NCBI GenBank assembly: GCA_004802725.1
Contig: SGPM01000156.1
Span: 202 to 61,588, forward strand
Origin: Antrodiella citrinella
Lineage: Eukaryota > Basidiomycota > Agaricomycetes > Polyporales > Steccherinaceae
Reading direction: 5' to 3'
Length of the DNA stretch: 61,387 nucleotides
Shown here: positions 1 through 9,681 of the stretch, piece after piece
Position numbering within the stretch: position 1 is the stretch's first letter
Layout: each line of letters begins with the position of its first letter
Position numbers and translations under genes: made by a program
The notes under the pieces: model-generated
Told to the model about the DNA's origin: nothing
What the model saw: the letters and a program-made list of their open reading frames with translations, nothing else
Database searches by the model: none

Positions 1-1171
1 GNNNTCANNACNGNNTNNNAANTNNAAGNNATCNNGNNTGNANGACTGATCTCGATCGCGTAGCTCGTAATCATGATNTGCTATGCATGGCAGGCAGGTG
101 GACCGTCGCCTCTTGCGTCCATCTCAGTTTCATATTGGCGTTCTTTGATTCTTATTCTTTCTGACAGCTTCAGCTTCATCAGAATCACAGTANATAGTAC
201 NTCCAGCAGCTTGGAGCTCACAAGTCTCGTCGCATGTGTATGGATGGATTCTTTACCCTCGATTCCACGGTCAAACTTATATTAAAGGCCATTCTTGTGA
301 CCAACGTCGCCGTCGCCCGAGCGCCCTGTGCAAGACCATTTGGGGTGGTTTTCCGCTGCAACTAATTTCACCCAGTGTGGTATAGGAATGGTGGAGGCCA
401 CNACTTGCTACGACTCACCTTGATACATTGATGCCACAGGTCAGTATGAGCCACTGACGCCAGCGAGACGAGTGTATTTGTCTNCCGGATGGATTCAGAC
501 AACTTACAGGCAATGATCCAATCTCTTCTACGCCCATTTGGCTGTCGCAAAGTCCATAGGTGTTCCAGTGTAATCTGTGTCCGTTTTCATATGAAANTCG
601 CCGGAGATCGCAAGTAAGTAGTTCAATGCAATTGCATGTNGCTATTGGTACTGATTCAAACATATGAAGCGTTTGCGTTCTAGTGGTTCAACCAGGAAAG
701 TACAAACAAGCAGCAGGTGTCGAGTCGAGGTTCGCTCGAGAGTCGGAGGCCCCAATTTCAACACAGTGCACAGGTACCCTGAACACAGCAGTCAAATGCC
801 GACNGACGCCGGCGCATATTGGTATTCTTGTTCGGAGAACCCTCGTTCTGGTAGAAACCTTCTGCCGATTCCATGGTGCATGCGCTAATTGGATTTGTTA
901 TCGGAAGACATTGTTTCCCCTTTAGCACACGCTTCTAGCACAGGTCATACCAAGCTGGCAGCATGGTCGCGGTCGCAGACGTTTTCGACCATCCTTACTA
1001 GGACAAGNTTGAGAGTCTAGAGTCCGTTTCTTCACCGGCCCTTTTTCAATGATGCGCCACACATGTCATTTATTTCGAACGAAGTACTTATACCGCCGGG
1101 CTCCTCCCAATGTGATCGCGCTTTGCCCTCACCGTCAAGNCTCAGACCATCTCTCCCTTCCCGTTGCCAAG
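1..1171. other. Low-quality left end, no gene recognised
   Basis: The first 50 bases are dense in N and single N bases recur roughly every 50-60 bases from here to position 3955. Short open frames exist on both strands but none reads like a conserved protein and none joins into a gene with plausible splice sites. I see no RNA gene or repeat here. The stretch probably contains the upstream region of the DUF6534 gene that starts at 1172. Confidence 0.5.
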
Positions 1172-3337
1172 ATGCCAGGTCTAGGAGCAACATTTGGCGC
1201 TGCTTTGGTGGGCATGGTCGTGGAAGCTGTGTGAGTAGGAAGGCCGTTTCGTCCACCAAGTCAGTCGGTGGCCTGTCTCACAGATATAATCACAGATTAT
1301 TCGGAGTGACGTTGATGCAGACGTGAGTTCATTCAAGCTCCTCTTATTATGTCTAAATGCTGACAGTCTAACCCCCCAGCTATGACTACTNCAGGTTTGT
1401 ACGCGAATATTCTCCATAGTAAAGCGGATCATTTGACAAATCGTACAGACAGTATCCTTCGGACTCGATTCGTCTCAAGTCNCTGGTGCGTATGTTNAAC
1501 TACCCTACGTTCCTCGTGTTGACCTCGTGTGAATAGGTCGCTGGACTAACGTGAGCCGTCGCGACCTCCCGCTGTAATCCGAGTACTTCGCAGGAAGAAT
1601 CTCACACGATTGGTATTGCAGCGTTCTGGATACTCTGCATCTTGTTCTGACAATACGTACACTGTACTGGTATGCGATCCTTCTTCTTGTCGTTTTGGAA
1701 GACACTCACNGACTCGTCTTCCAGGTATCTAATATTGGGCTTCGGCGACTTTGATGCCCTAGACAAAATCACCTGGTACGTTTCCGCTCGCTTCCTATGT
1801 GCTGTTGATCATGACTTTGTGTAGGAGTATAGCTGTGAGTACTNATACCTTGTGAATGNATGTCGGACATGATTAACAACCTTGAACAGCTGCAAACGGA
1901 TTTCAACGTGAGTCTTCGTAGGTCGACGTATNGGGTNACAGCTTACAATTGTTGGATTGAAGGGCCTCATTGGTGTAACAGTACAACTGTCAGTGAATAT
2001 CTTATTTTATAGCAAGAGCNATCTCCTCTAACCGATTTTTACGTCAGATTCTTTGCCCGTAGACTATGGATGAGTAAGTCGCGATCCTGCGTTGTTGGAT
2101 TGTCTGTGATCCGCGCTGATGTTNGTCCTCAGTGAGTCGCAACTGGTTGCTCACCGTTCTGATTGTGAATACCCTCTCTTGATTACGGTAGTGTTGTAGA
2201 GCTGACTACGCCATCTGACTAGGNGGTACTCGGTACAGTTCACTTCGGTATNTTTTTTCTTCTGTTCATCACCGGACGTTTTACTGAACGCGTTCGCGGA
2301 AACATTCTAGGGCTGGGAGTTGGTGCGTCTGTGCCTCGATGATATTTTAGTCATGCAAGGAACACTGACCATCTGCTGCAGTATTCACAGCTGAATCGTA
2401 TGTACCCTTAAATATCGAGAANCAGACCNTGCTGGAACCTGTTCTCTTATAGCTTCATCTTGGGANGTTTCTCGGCCTTCGGGGCATTGACGGTGTGTTC
2501 TCTCATGCTCACGTATCACCGNTCAACTGTGACAACACCTGATCTCACAACACTTATACAGTGGGTCACTTGCACGGGTTTGGGCAGTGCGGCAGCAGCA
2601 GATATTTTGATCGCGTTGTCTATGTGTTACTACCTTGCAAAAAAGCGGACCGGTATCGAAAGGTGTGTCCAGCAAGTTACCGTTAGCCTTCAGTCGCTGA
2701 GCAGAGTGGTCGGAATCGTAGTACCGATTCGATCATTTCGACCCTCATGCTCTACAGCATAAACACTGGTTTGTTGACCAGGTAAGCCACTGTGCTCTCG
2801 ACCGTTAATTTTTACCATGCTTATCTGGAGAGTAGCATTCTTGCGACGCTGTCGGTCGTNCTGGTCAGTTTCTATGGCCCAGTCACATCNTTTTCACATT
2901 ATATTGAATGAATCTCTCTATTGCAGTTCGCAATCATGCCGACCAACTTCCTCTGGCTATCATTCTTCTTCATCATGGGTAAATGTGCGTACCTTTTGAC
3001 CTCTCATATGTGTCCGAGATCTCACAACAACTTACATCTTCTCCAGGNTATTGCAATACCCTTCTAGCTTCGTGAGTTGTCGAAAATCACCTCCTCTGCG
3101 TTACTCCACTCATACCGCGAGGCGTGCCGTAGACTGAACTCAAGAGAGAACCTTCGTAACATGGTACACGGGTCGTCGGGGATCGAGATGTCTCGCTATC
3201 GTCAAGACCGACACGGCANCATCTTCGTCGGCGGCAAAAAGTCTGTCAGTGGCCTCGCCGTTGCCATTGAGACAACGACGGAATACCGNACAGACTGTGA
3301 TCANACGCCGAAGTCGGTGCGTGGAGACTGGCGTTAG
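1172..3337 (+). CDS. DUF6534-type multi-pass membrane protein, copy 1
   Basis: Probable integral membrane protein of unknown function, of the kind annotated as DUF6534 in Agaricomycete genomes. The chosen start is the ATG at 1172, which opens MPGLGATFGAALVGMVVEAV. After an intron comes the family-typical stretch RLFGVTLMQTYDYY, then several short hydrophobic exons. Around 2460-2640 lie the conserved FSAFGALT and GLGSAAAADILIALSMCYYL segments, followed by MPTNFLWLSFFFIMGKC near 2935. The soluble tail runs through LNSRENLRNMV and an ETTTEY motif to a stop at 3337. About ten short introns are implied, with GTGAGT/GTAAGT-like donors and CAG/TAG acceptors. Ambiguous bases fall inside exons and introns, so the exact protein cannot be given. 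It is clearly paralogous to the gene at 23726-26045, sharing segment order, motifs and tail. The assignment rests on recalled family sequence. Confidence is good for the family and low for exact exon ends. Confidence 0.7.
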
Positions 3338-3891
3338 AGCCAAACATTACGGCTGCTCACTCTTCCTTTTTCCTACAGGACGGTCGCTCTTGGTCACCTA
3401 CCTCTTCTGCTGTTGAATGTCGAGAACGTGAGAAGNCCAAATCAACTGGTGTTGTGTAGTNGGTACCCANGGTCCATATTTCGTCCACCGTCGTGTTTAT
3501 ACGGCCACATAGTGTTTTTGTTGTAATGGGNAGTGGAACAGTCACAGTCAACGATACGTTCGTTCACTCCTTTATATTCTTGTAATGTATTGTAACTTCT
3601 NTCCATCTAGTCAGCCAGATATATCATATCTATGCACTGCTTGCTTCTAACGAGCTCTCTATCGTCACCTCACNGCGCGANAGCTCTACAAACCTGCTCT
3701 GTGGGCTTGTTGTAAGGTATCAGGTGACAAATCTCCTCGATTCACAATGCCATTGATAGAGAGCGTGATGCAGCGCTCCATANCTAGCAAACGACGTAGA
3801 AAGCCTAATAGCACCTTTTGGTTTCAGTACACATCATGGAATGCATTCCGATGAGCTTTCATCCAAACCATCCGCCTCGATCGTAGGTCTC

Positions 3892-5042
3892 CTAGGTAAC
3901 ACGGCGCGGTAAGAACAGTGCGATCTCACACAAAAAATCATGATCACATACTTTTNCGGTATGCCATCGTTCATATACCAAATGTGAAATTATCTCGCAA
4001 AACCCTTCGAGTTCTTCCACCGAGACACCTTTGGCCATACGTCGCCAAATTTCTCCGTAAAACCTCCGCGCAATTTCTTCCCTGTCTTTTGCAGGATAGA
4101 GTGTAACAGTGCTGAGCTTGATCCTCAAGCGATCGACCACAGACTGCGGAGGAAGTCGGTCGCTCTTTGGGATCGAGACACCGCAGCTGCTGATGAAGAG
4201 TCGCCCTGCGGAGTTAATTCGAATGGAGGCAACGATCAGACTCTATGGTGATAACTGCTAAAGGGTGAAGCGCAACCGCTGATACCCACCGCGATCCCAG
4301 AAGTTCATATCTTCCGCCCAAGACTTCAAAGCTTCGCACTGAATAGCGGCGTTCTGCTCGTCCACATCGTCGTCTTCGAGATGCTCGAAGAAGTTATATG
4401 TCCAGGCGCAAGGAGGCTCATGAGATTCCATGTGTCGCAAGTTTACAATTCGGTAGTCGCCGGTTTTGACACGAAGGCTGTCCGGGGAAAACTCCAGAAG
4501 ATTCAGACCGGCATGATGGATCTTGGCAAGTTTAGTGAGGATATTGGCTCTGTGATGATACGTCGGTACACTGAGTTCGAAAGCCCGACAGACAAATTCA
4601 CCACGTACTTGTCTTCCTTGTCCAGAGTACGAAGATCACGCTCAAGCCTGTCTCCGACCCGTTCCAGCACAATTCACAACACCTTTTCGACGTTCGTATC
4701 CTTGCCGGAAAGCACGCCGTATAGCAGAGGTATAGCCCTGCCTTGAAGAGCTTCCAGCAATTGGTAATGTCCAGCTTCAGCGACGATATCTTCTTCGGTG
4801 CTGGAAAACTTCAAAACAACTTCAGTGTTGTCGTCGCATCGTCCCAGATAGACTGTTGTCCGTTCGCCACCATGTATGATGTCGGATATCCGGATTTCCT
4901 GAGGTGAGAATAAAGAGGTTTTGGTTGACTCTGTCTTAAACTCGCATGTCGGATAGTTATAGAGTCGCCGTGCTATGTGAGAAACGGTGGAGAGGTGATC
5001 AGGAAATTGCAAAGTGAAAGTAAATGATTTCGAATTGGACAT
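3892..5042 (-). pseudogene. Degenerate fungal kinase-like gene with in-frame stop
   Basis: Reads as a protein-kinase-fold gene of a fungal lineage-specific type, but damaged. Exons inferred by eye are 4609-5042, 4286-4549 and 3892-4240 (minus strand), summing to 349 codons including the final stop. The single defect is a TGA at 4674-4676 (codon 123). It sits just before IVLERVGDRLERDL, where a cysteine is usual in kinases; TGC to TGA would explain it. The N-lobe contains ISDIIHGGERTTVYLG and VVLKFSS, a possible VAIK-like lysine. The expected HxD catalytic loop is replaced by IHHAGLNLLEFSPDSLRV, and the DFG position reads IVNLRHM, so catalysis is unlikely even without the stop. The C-terminal part has IARRFYGEIWRRMAKGVSVEE. 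The ATG at 5042 is the first in frame. One N at 3955 lies in the last exon. It could be a polymorphic nonsense allele or a sequencing error rather than a fixed pseudogene. It is convergent with the upstream DUF6534 gene and divergent from RTT109. Confidence 0.6.
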
Positions 5043-5212
5043 CACGGTCCTTGTGCAAGGGAGGTAGTACCGCTGCAGTATCGGTTACCAATTAGCGCCT
5101 GAGTTGTGGGCGCCACGGCTTGTTTTGGACCTACATACGAGCTCTCTTTCATTGAAATCTAAGACTTTGAAAGAGAGCACAGTCTCATTCCTTTCAAAAA
5201 GAATACTTGAAG
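5043..5212. promoter_or_regulatory. Shared divergent upstream region (kinase-like gene / RTT109)
   Basis: About 170 bases separate the start codons of the minus-strand kinase-like gene and the plus-strand RTT109 gene, so both must be promoted from here. I see no clear TATA box. A pyrimidine-rich patch at 5145-5195 precedes the RTT109 start. Confidence 0.4.
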
Positions 5213-6949
5213 ATGAACTTGAGAGACGCACTGCTCAACTCTATCGCATGTCTTCCGGGAACGCGAGATTTCCACATCCACGTCCTCTCCTCCTCACCAC
5301 GCAAACACTCCGGGCTCTTCCCCTACGCCACACCCCGGCCCAAAGTCTACCTCCAAGACATCCTGATACTCCTCTCAGAACAGTCCTCTTCCGCCTCTCC
5401 ACGCGTCCTCGTCTCCGCCGTCGAAGCCAACGTCTACACCATCCCTGCCACCTCCTGCGCGATCCTCTACATCTCCAAAGTCGACTCTACGGCCCAAGGG
5501 GGCGCGCCTGCGCCGACGGCGACCCTCGTCAAGTCGTTGATCGCGTTCTACGCGGACCCAGAAACGCGCCCCGTCTCGTCACATACACTGTGGGTCCAGC
5601 TGTTCGCACGCGCGCAAGGGCAGTACCTCTTCCCAAACTCGGCCGACTTTGAGGGGAAACATCCTTTGTCTGACGTGAAGCTATGTGCGTGGTGGAGAAA
5701 GGTGTTTACAGAGGTTGCGGAGGGGTTGGAGAAGGGGAAAGATGAAAAGGGGAAGGGGAAAGTGAGGGTGAAGTCGGGGCTGTATTACGTTCTTCCGGGG
5801 TACAATGAACTCGAGGCAATTCAATCCCTCAAGCTTCCACTCAATCCGAGCTCACTCTCTGCCACCAGTACCACTAGCACTTCACCAAAATGGACTTATG
5901 GCCACCCGTATTCTCAAACTGAGATCCCCTTGCCATGTCCGCCGCATACGAAAGGTCAGGCACACACGAGTCTGGGTCACTACGTTCCGTCGTTCGACGA
6001 TGACCCGAAGTCACGCTTTATGGACGAGATTGCACTGACTACGGACAGCAATGGTATCAAATCTCCGAAGAAGAAGAAACCAAAGACTACACTGCGCAAA
6101 CCGGAGAGCAAGGCGAACGGGCAGTCGCGACCTCATCGAGAAGACGACGCGCGTGACGAGACGACAACGGAAAAGAAGGACAAAGAGGACGACGAGGAAG
6201 GCGACCCGAAGGCGCAGGGAGAATTGGACAAAGTCTCACCAGACGAGTTCTGGGAGCGAATGTCGTTCCGTCAAGAATGCATCGCAGGCGCGGTGACCGG
6301 TTTCTTCGCGCTCGGTATCACCTCCACAGACAGCAGTCCCAGAGAGGTCACCGTCTCAGCACCTTCTCCGCTGGCCCCGCAGCCAGGGCAAGTCGCGCCG
6401 CGTCTCGTACGTCGCGTCGTGGCGTCCCTCATGAACGGCCACGAATTCTCTACCACGGAACGGAGTATCCGGGCGACGCAGGTTCTGGAAGACGCTATCA
6501 AGGGCCTCTGCGAAAACATTGGCTCAGTCCCTGCTGTGACGAAACCCACCCTGGCTTCAACCGCCCACTTGTTGTTCCTTGGGGGCGGGCTCGAGCCGAG
6601 CGTTCCGGAAGCTGAGGTCGACGGGGACGGGGACGACGGTCGTCGTGAAGAAGATGATGACGACAAGGACGAAAACGACGACGGAGACGCGTCTGCGTCT
6701 GTTCTCCCATTGCTCGAGATCCCTCGCACGCCTCCCCGTCGGAGTGCCCACCTCCCCGACATTTCTCCAAATCCGTTCCCAGAACCCGTTACCTCTCTAG
6801 AAACATATCACTCCCACATCTATGGAACGGTGTCCGTGAGCAACCCACCGTTGCCTCCCAAGGGAAGCGCTGCCGCCGGTGCGCCGGCCCAAGGGAAACC
6901 AGTGACCGTCCTTGCTGTGCGGAAAAAGAAGAGGAAGACAGAATCCTGA
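5213..6949 (+). CDS. RTT109: Histone acetyltransferase RTT109 (KAT11)
   Basis: Fungal-type p300/CBP-fold lysine acetyltransferase which, by family knowledge, acetylates histone H3 (K56, also K9/K27) with the chaperones Asf1 or Vps75 in replication-coupled chromatin assembly. The gene is a single exon from ATG 5213 to TGA ending 6949, 578 residues. Family signs are the N-terminal MNLRDALLNSIACLPGTRDF, the region LVSAVEANVYTIPATSCAIL, the FPNSADFEGKHPLSD stretch around residue 139, and the following LCAWWRKVF, which matches the RTT109 WW segment. A lysine-rich insert (residues about 170-185) interrupts the catalytic region, and the C-terminal catalytic piece recurs near SPDEFWERMSFRQECIAGAVTGFF. 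The protein is longer than yeast Rtt109 (436 residues), with a KKKKPK basic patch near residue 286, an acidic Asp/Glu run near 476-495 and a KKKRK tail that could act as a nuclear signal. A codon upstream (5207) is not ATG. The call is by pattern, not by search. Confidence 0.88.
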   Translation: MNLRDALLNSIACLPGTRDFHIHVLSSSPRKHSGLFPYATPRPKVYLQDILILLSEQSSSASPRVLVSAVEANVYTIPATSCAILYISKVDSTAQGGAPAPTATLVKSLIAFYADPETRPVSSHTLWVQLFARAQGQYLFPNSADFEGKHPLSDVKLCAWWRKVFTEVAEGLEKGKDEKGKGKVRVKSGLYYVLPGYNELEAIQSLKLPLNPSSLSATSTTSTSPKWTYGHPYSQTEIPLPCPPHTKGQAHTSLGHYVPSFDDDPKSRFMDEIALTTDSNGIKSPKKKKPKTTLRKPESKANGQSRPHREDDARDETTTEKKDKEDDEEGDPKAQGELDKVSPDEFWERMSFRQECIAGAVTGFFALGITSTDSSPREVTVSAPSPLAPQPGQVAPRLVRRVVASLMNGHEFSTTERSIRATQVLEDAIKGLCENIGSVPAVTKPTLASTAHLLFLGGGLEPSVPEAEVDGDGDDGRREEDDDDKDENDDGDASASVLPLLEIPRTPPRRSAHLPDISPNPFPEPVTSLETYHSHIYGTVSVSNPPLPPKGSAAAGAPAQGKPVTVLAVRKKKRKTES

Positions 6950-9681
6950 GGGGCCTGAGTTCCTGAAAGCTTTCTTTGACTTTGTCGTTGTTCGTGCTTT
7001 TGGATGGATGGGTTTGGTCTTGAAGCTTGATCTCCATTCTCATCATCTTCCTTCTTTGCTTTTTGAGTCGGCGCCGAGCGAGTTTCTGGAATCTGGAATT
7101 TGTAGGCGTTGCTGTGCGATCGCGCCCGCCCGAAGTCAAAACGTTGCGTGAACTGCTTGTAGGTATTTGCATTGTCCAAGCTATATGATATGCATATGAT
7201 GATAGACACATACACACCATCCTGGTTTCTTCATGACGATTGGCGTCAGAACCCAGTCGCACAGCAACAGGGCTAACATTCAGCTCACAACGACCGTCTA
7301 ATTTGTGTTGCGCACCCTGTGACCTGTGGATGGGTCAAACAAAGTAAGCAGAGCGTGTACACTAGTGAGATCGAAGAATTTCTGATAAGCCGGGTGCGCA
7401 AGGGAGTAGAATACAGTACGTACCTGTTGCAATGCCTGCATCTGCCTCAAAGACAACGACATCTGTGCGAGAAGCCATCTTTTTTTGGATCATGCAGGAC
7501 ACACACTCGGTCCCTGTTTCAATGCGTACCAGGACGCCCTTTCCGCCATGTGATCACGAGCGTCGAACGATAGTCGTCGAGACTTGGATAAGCTTAGATT
7601 TTGGTTGGACCATGGTAACACGCGTGGAAGTCGGAAGAAGTCAGGCTGGAGTTTCCAGGTAAGCAGGTCTGTCATCCGCGGAACCGGCGGTACGCCTCGT
7701 CCATGTTATTGCTGTCGTTCTTGCGAACGCCAGGACGACAGGGAATCCAAAATACGGTAAGCTTTGTTCGGATCCGCAAACGATGGCCCGGGACACGCAC
7801 CCAGGAAGACCCTAGGTGAGGGTCTCCAAGTTCGTCCGCGGGAGAGAATAAGGCAAGCATTACGTGTGCGCGGTGGAAATCACAGATTTCAGCTCGCGGG
7901 GAGAGGAGGTCGAGAGCGAATAGCTCCAAGGGCCCATGGCCCACGGGGGCGCGATACGCTGGCTTCTGTATAATGAACGCGTCCCTTTCCCGTGTTATTA
8001 GATCTCAATCGGGAAGAAGGGGAATAGAGAAGGTGGTATGAAACTGGAACAGGTTGCTCACCCATTCCATTCAACGTCCGTTGTATGTCAACGTAAAGCC
8101 ACCGAGGTAACTTGATGGACACGGTATACACGGTGGTTATTCCGGAGGAAGGCGTTGGGTCTTGGGCTTTGTTGGATACAACCGGTCGCCATACAGTCTG
8201 AGTCTACAGATTCTATCAGCAGCTCGCTCATACAACAACAAGCGGAACCCCCAATTCCATTGGCAGCCTCTCGGAGTTGGACGATCGCCAACGGGAGTCG
8301 TGTTTGCACGCAGGCAGGGTCTCGCGAGCGTGTTTTTGTCAGCACCAATCACATCCGTTGGTCACAGAATCAAGAGATGCAGATGATCGCGACCCGTTCG
8401 TGTAGCCGGGTACGATCAGGCTTTTGAGTGTCACCGCAGTGCAATATATAGCCGGGGGGACATGAACAGTGAACATGAATGGCAACGGATCAACCTGGAG
8501 CAGCCTTTCGACCCTCACCCAACAAAGCACAGCAGAACTCTCGGAGGACCGGAGATCCTGGACCGTGGTGGCTCGAGGGACGCATCTCGCATAAAGGCCG
8601 GTGAGAACATGGGGATGCACTCGGGGGGAAGCGGACTTCCTTTGGGCATGTACATATGTACGATCAGTAGGTGGCTGCCACATCAAGCGTCAAGATGTGG
8701 GATTGGTAGCGCAGAGGGCATCGTTTCGTGTTGACACGCGGCGGTGGAACCGCCCGCCCCTCAGGCCTCAGTAAGCAGTGTCCAAGTCTTGTTGGTCGGA
8801 TGCGAGGGAGTGCTTGCATGATGGGATTTGTGACCAATCGCAAATAACGCGAGACGGTGACATGGCATCCAACTCAATCAGCACAGGCGATAGATTGCCC
8901 TCCGTTGCATGCAAAAAGCAACCTGGCGAACGTCAGAAGAACTTGGTTTCTTTGCAGTCATGCGAGTCCCAAATGGGAAATACTCACCTGGGATGGGTTG
9001 TTTCAGAATGGCGTCAAGGAAACACGGAGGAAAGCGGTGTGGGAGACCAGCTGACTGAGGGAGCAGACGGGGAGAGTTTTAGATCCCAGGAGTGAGTAGG
9101 AGAGGTCTGGAGAAGTTCTCCCGAGGCGCAACCGACGCAATGTGTCGAGGAGAGTAGTCGCGAGGCTGATACGCAACTGCCAGTACATGATACACAGCGG
9201 GGATGTGTCCGTATGTGATGGAAGAGTGTTTGTGGGCGTGTCGGACGAGCCCGTCTGATGACAGATTATCTGGAGGGATATGTTCGCGGGAAGACACGTT
9301 GCGTGCCATTGTCGCTGCTCAGACACCGTCAAGGCTGTAGCTTTAGATGCATCTGAAGCAAATTCATGAAGGAATACCTGGACGAACTTGAAGAGTCCAC
9401 TTGTGAAATGAAGCAAGAGAGGAAGAGATGCTCGCCCTGAACTTTGTATAATTGACGGCATCCGTCTCTTGCCTTCCCGCGCGACTCTCTCTTCCTCCTT
9501 CCTCCTCTTCCTCCATCGCATCTCTCCCCTTCCTTCCTCAAACAAGGGCCAGAGGCTCGAGCCGACGACGCTATATTAGCCGTGTCGGTAGCGGACGTGC
9601 TGCCTCCCATTCCCTCCCGTCGACGTGCTTATTTTGATCCCGCATTTCTCTGCTTGTTTTACGCCTTCACCCGCCAAAGTC
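6950..9681. other. 2.7 kb intergenic stretch without a convincing gene
   Basis: Between RTT109 and the next clear gene there is no recognisable conserved protein. Several modest open frames occur on both strands; the only one with gene-like texture is the minus-strand segment listed separately at 7672-8131. A pyrimidine-rich tract at about 9480-9545, just upstream of the ATG at 9682, is typical of a fungal core promoter. No tRNA or simple repeat array was seen. Confidence 0.4.
7672..8131 (-). CDS. Possible spliced hypothetical gene fragment
   Basis: I do not recognise this. On the minus strand, ATG at 8131 opens MYTVSIKLPRWLYVDIQRTL and runs into a good GTGAGC donor near 8062. A CAG acceptor near 7966 is followed by an open frame to a stop at 7672 that contains HGPLELFALDLLSPRAEICD and FWIPCRPGVRKNDSNNMDEA. 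The two pieces have coding-like composition, but the phases do not join cleanly, so the first exon or the acceptor is uncertain. It could be a short orphan gene, or a chance open frame. Confidence 0.25.

Noticed and set aside
8690..8765. tRNA-like GGTAGCGCAGAGGGCATCG stretch
   Set aside because: It resembles a D arm, but there is no B box at the right distance and no acceptor stem.
9003..9545. 180-codon minus-strand open frame
   Set aside because: It is rich in Arg/Lys/Glu from a pyrimidine tract upstream of the 9682 gene, with no conserved motif; it is likely the antisense of promoter sequence.
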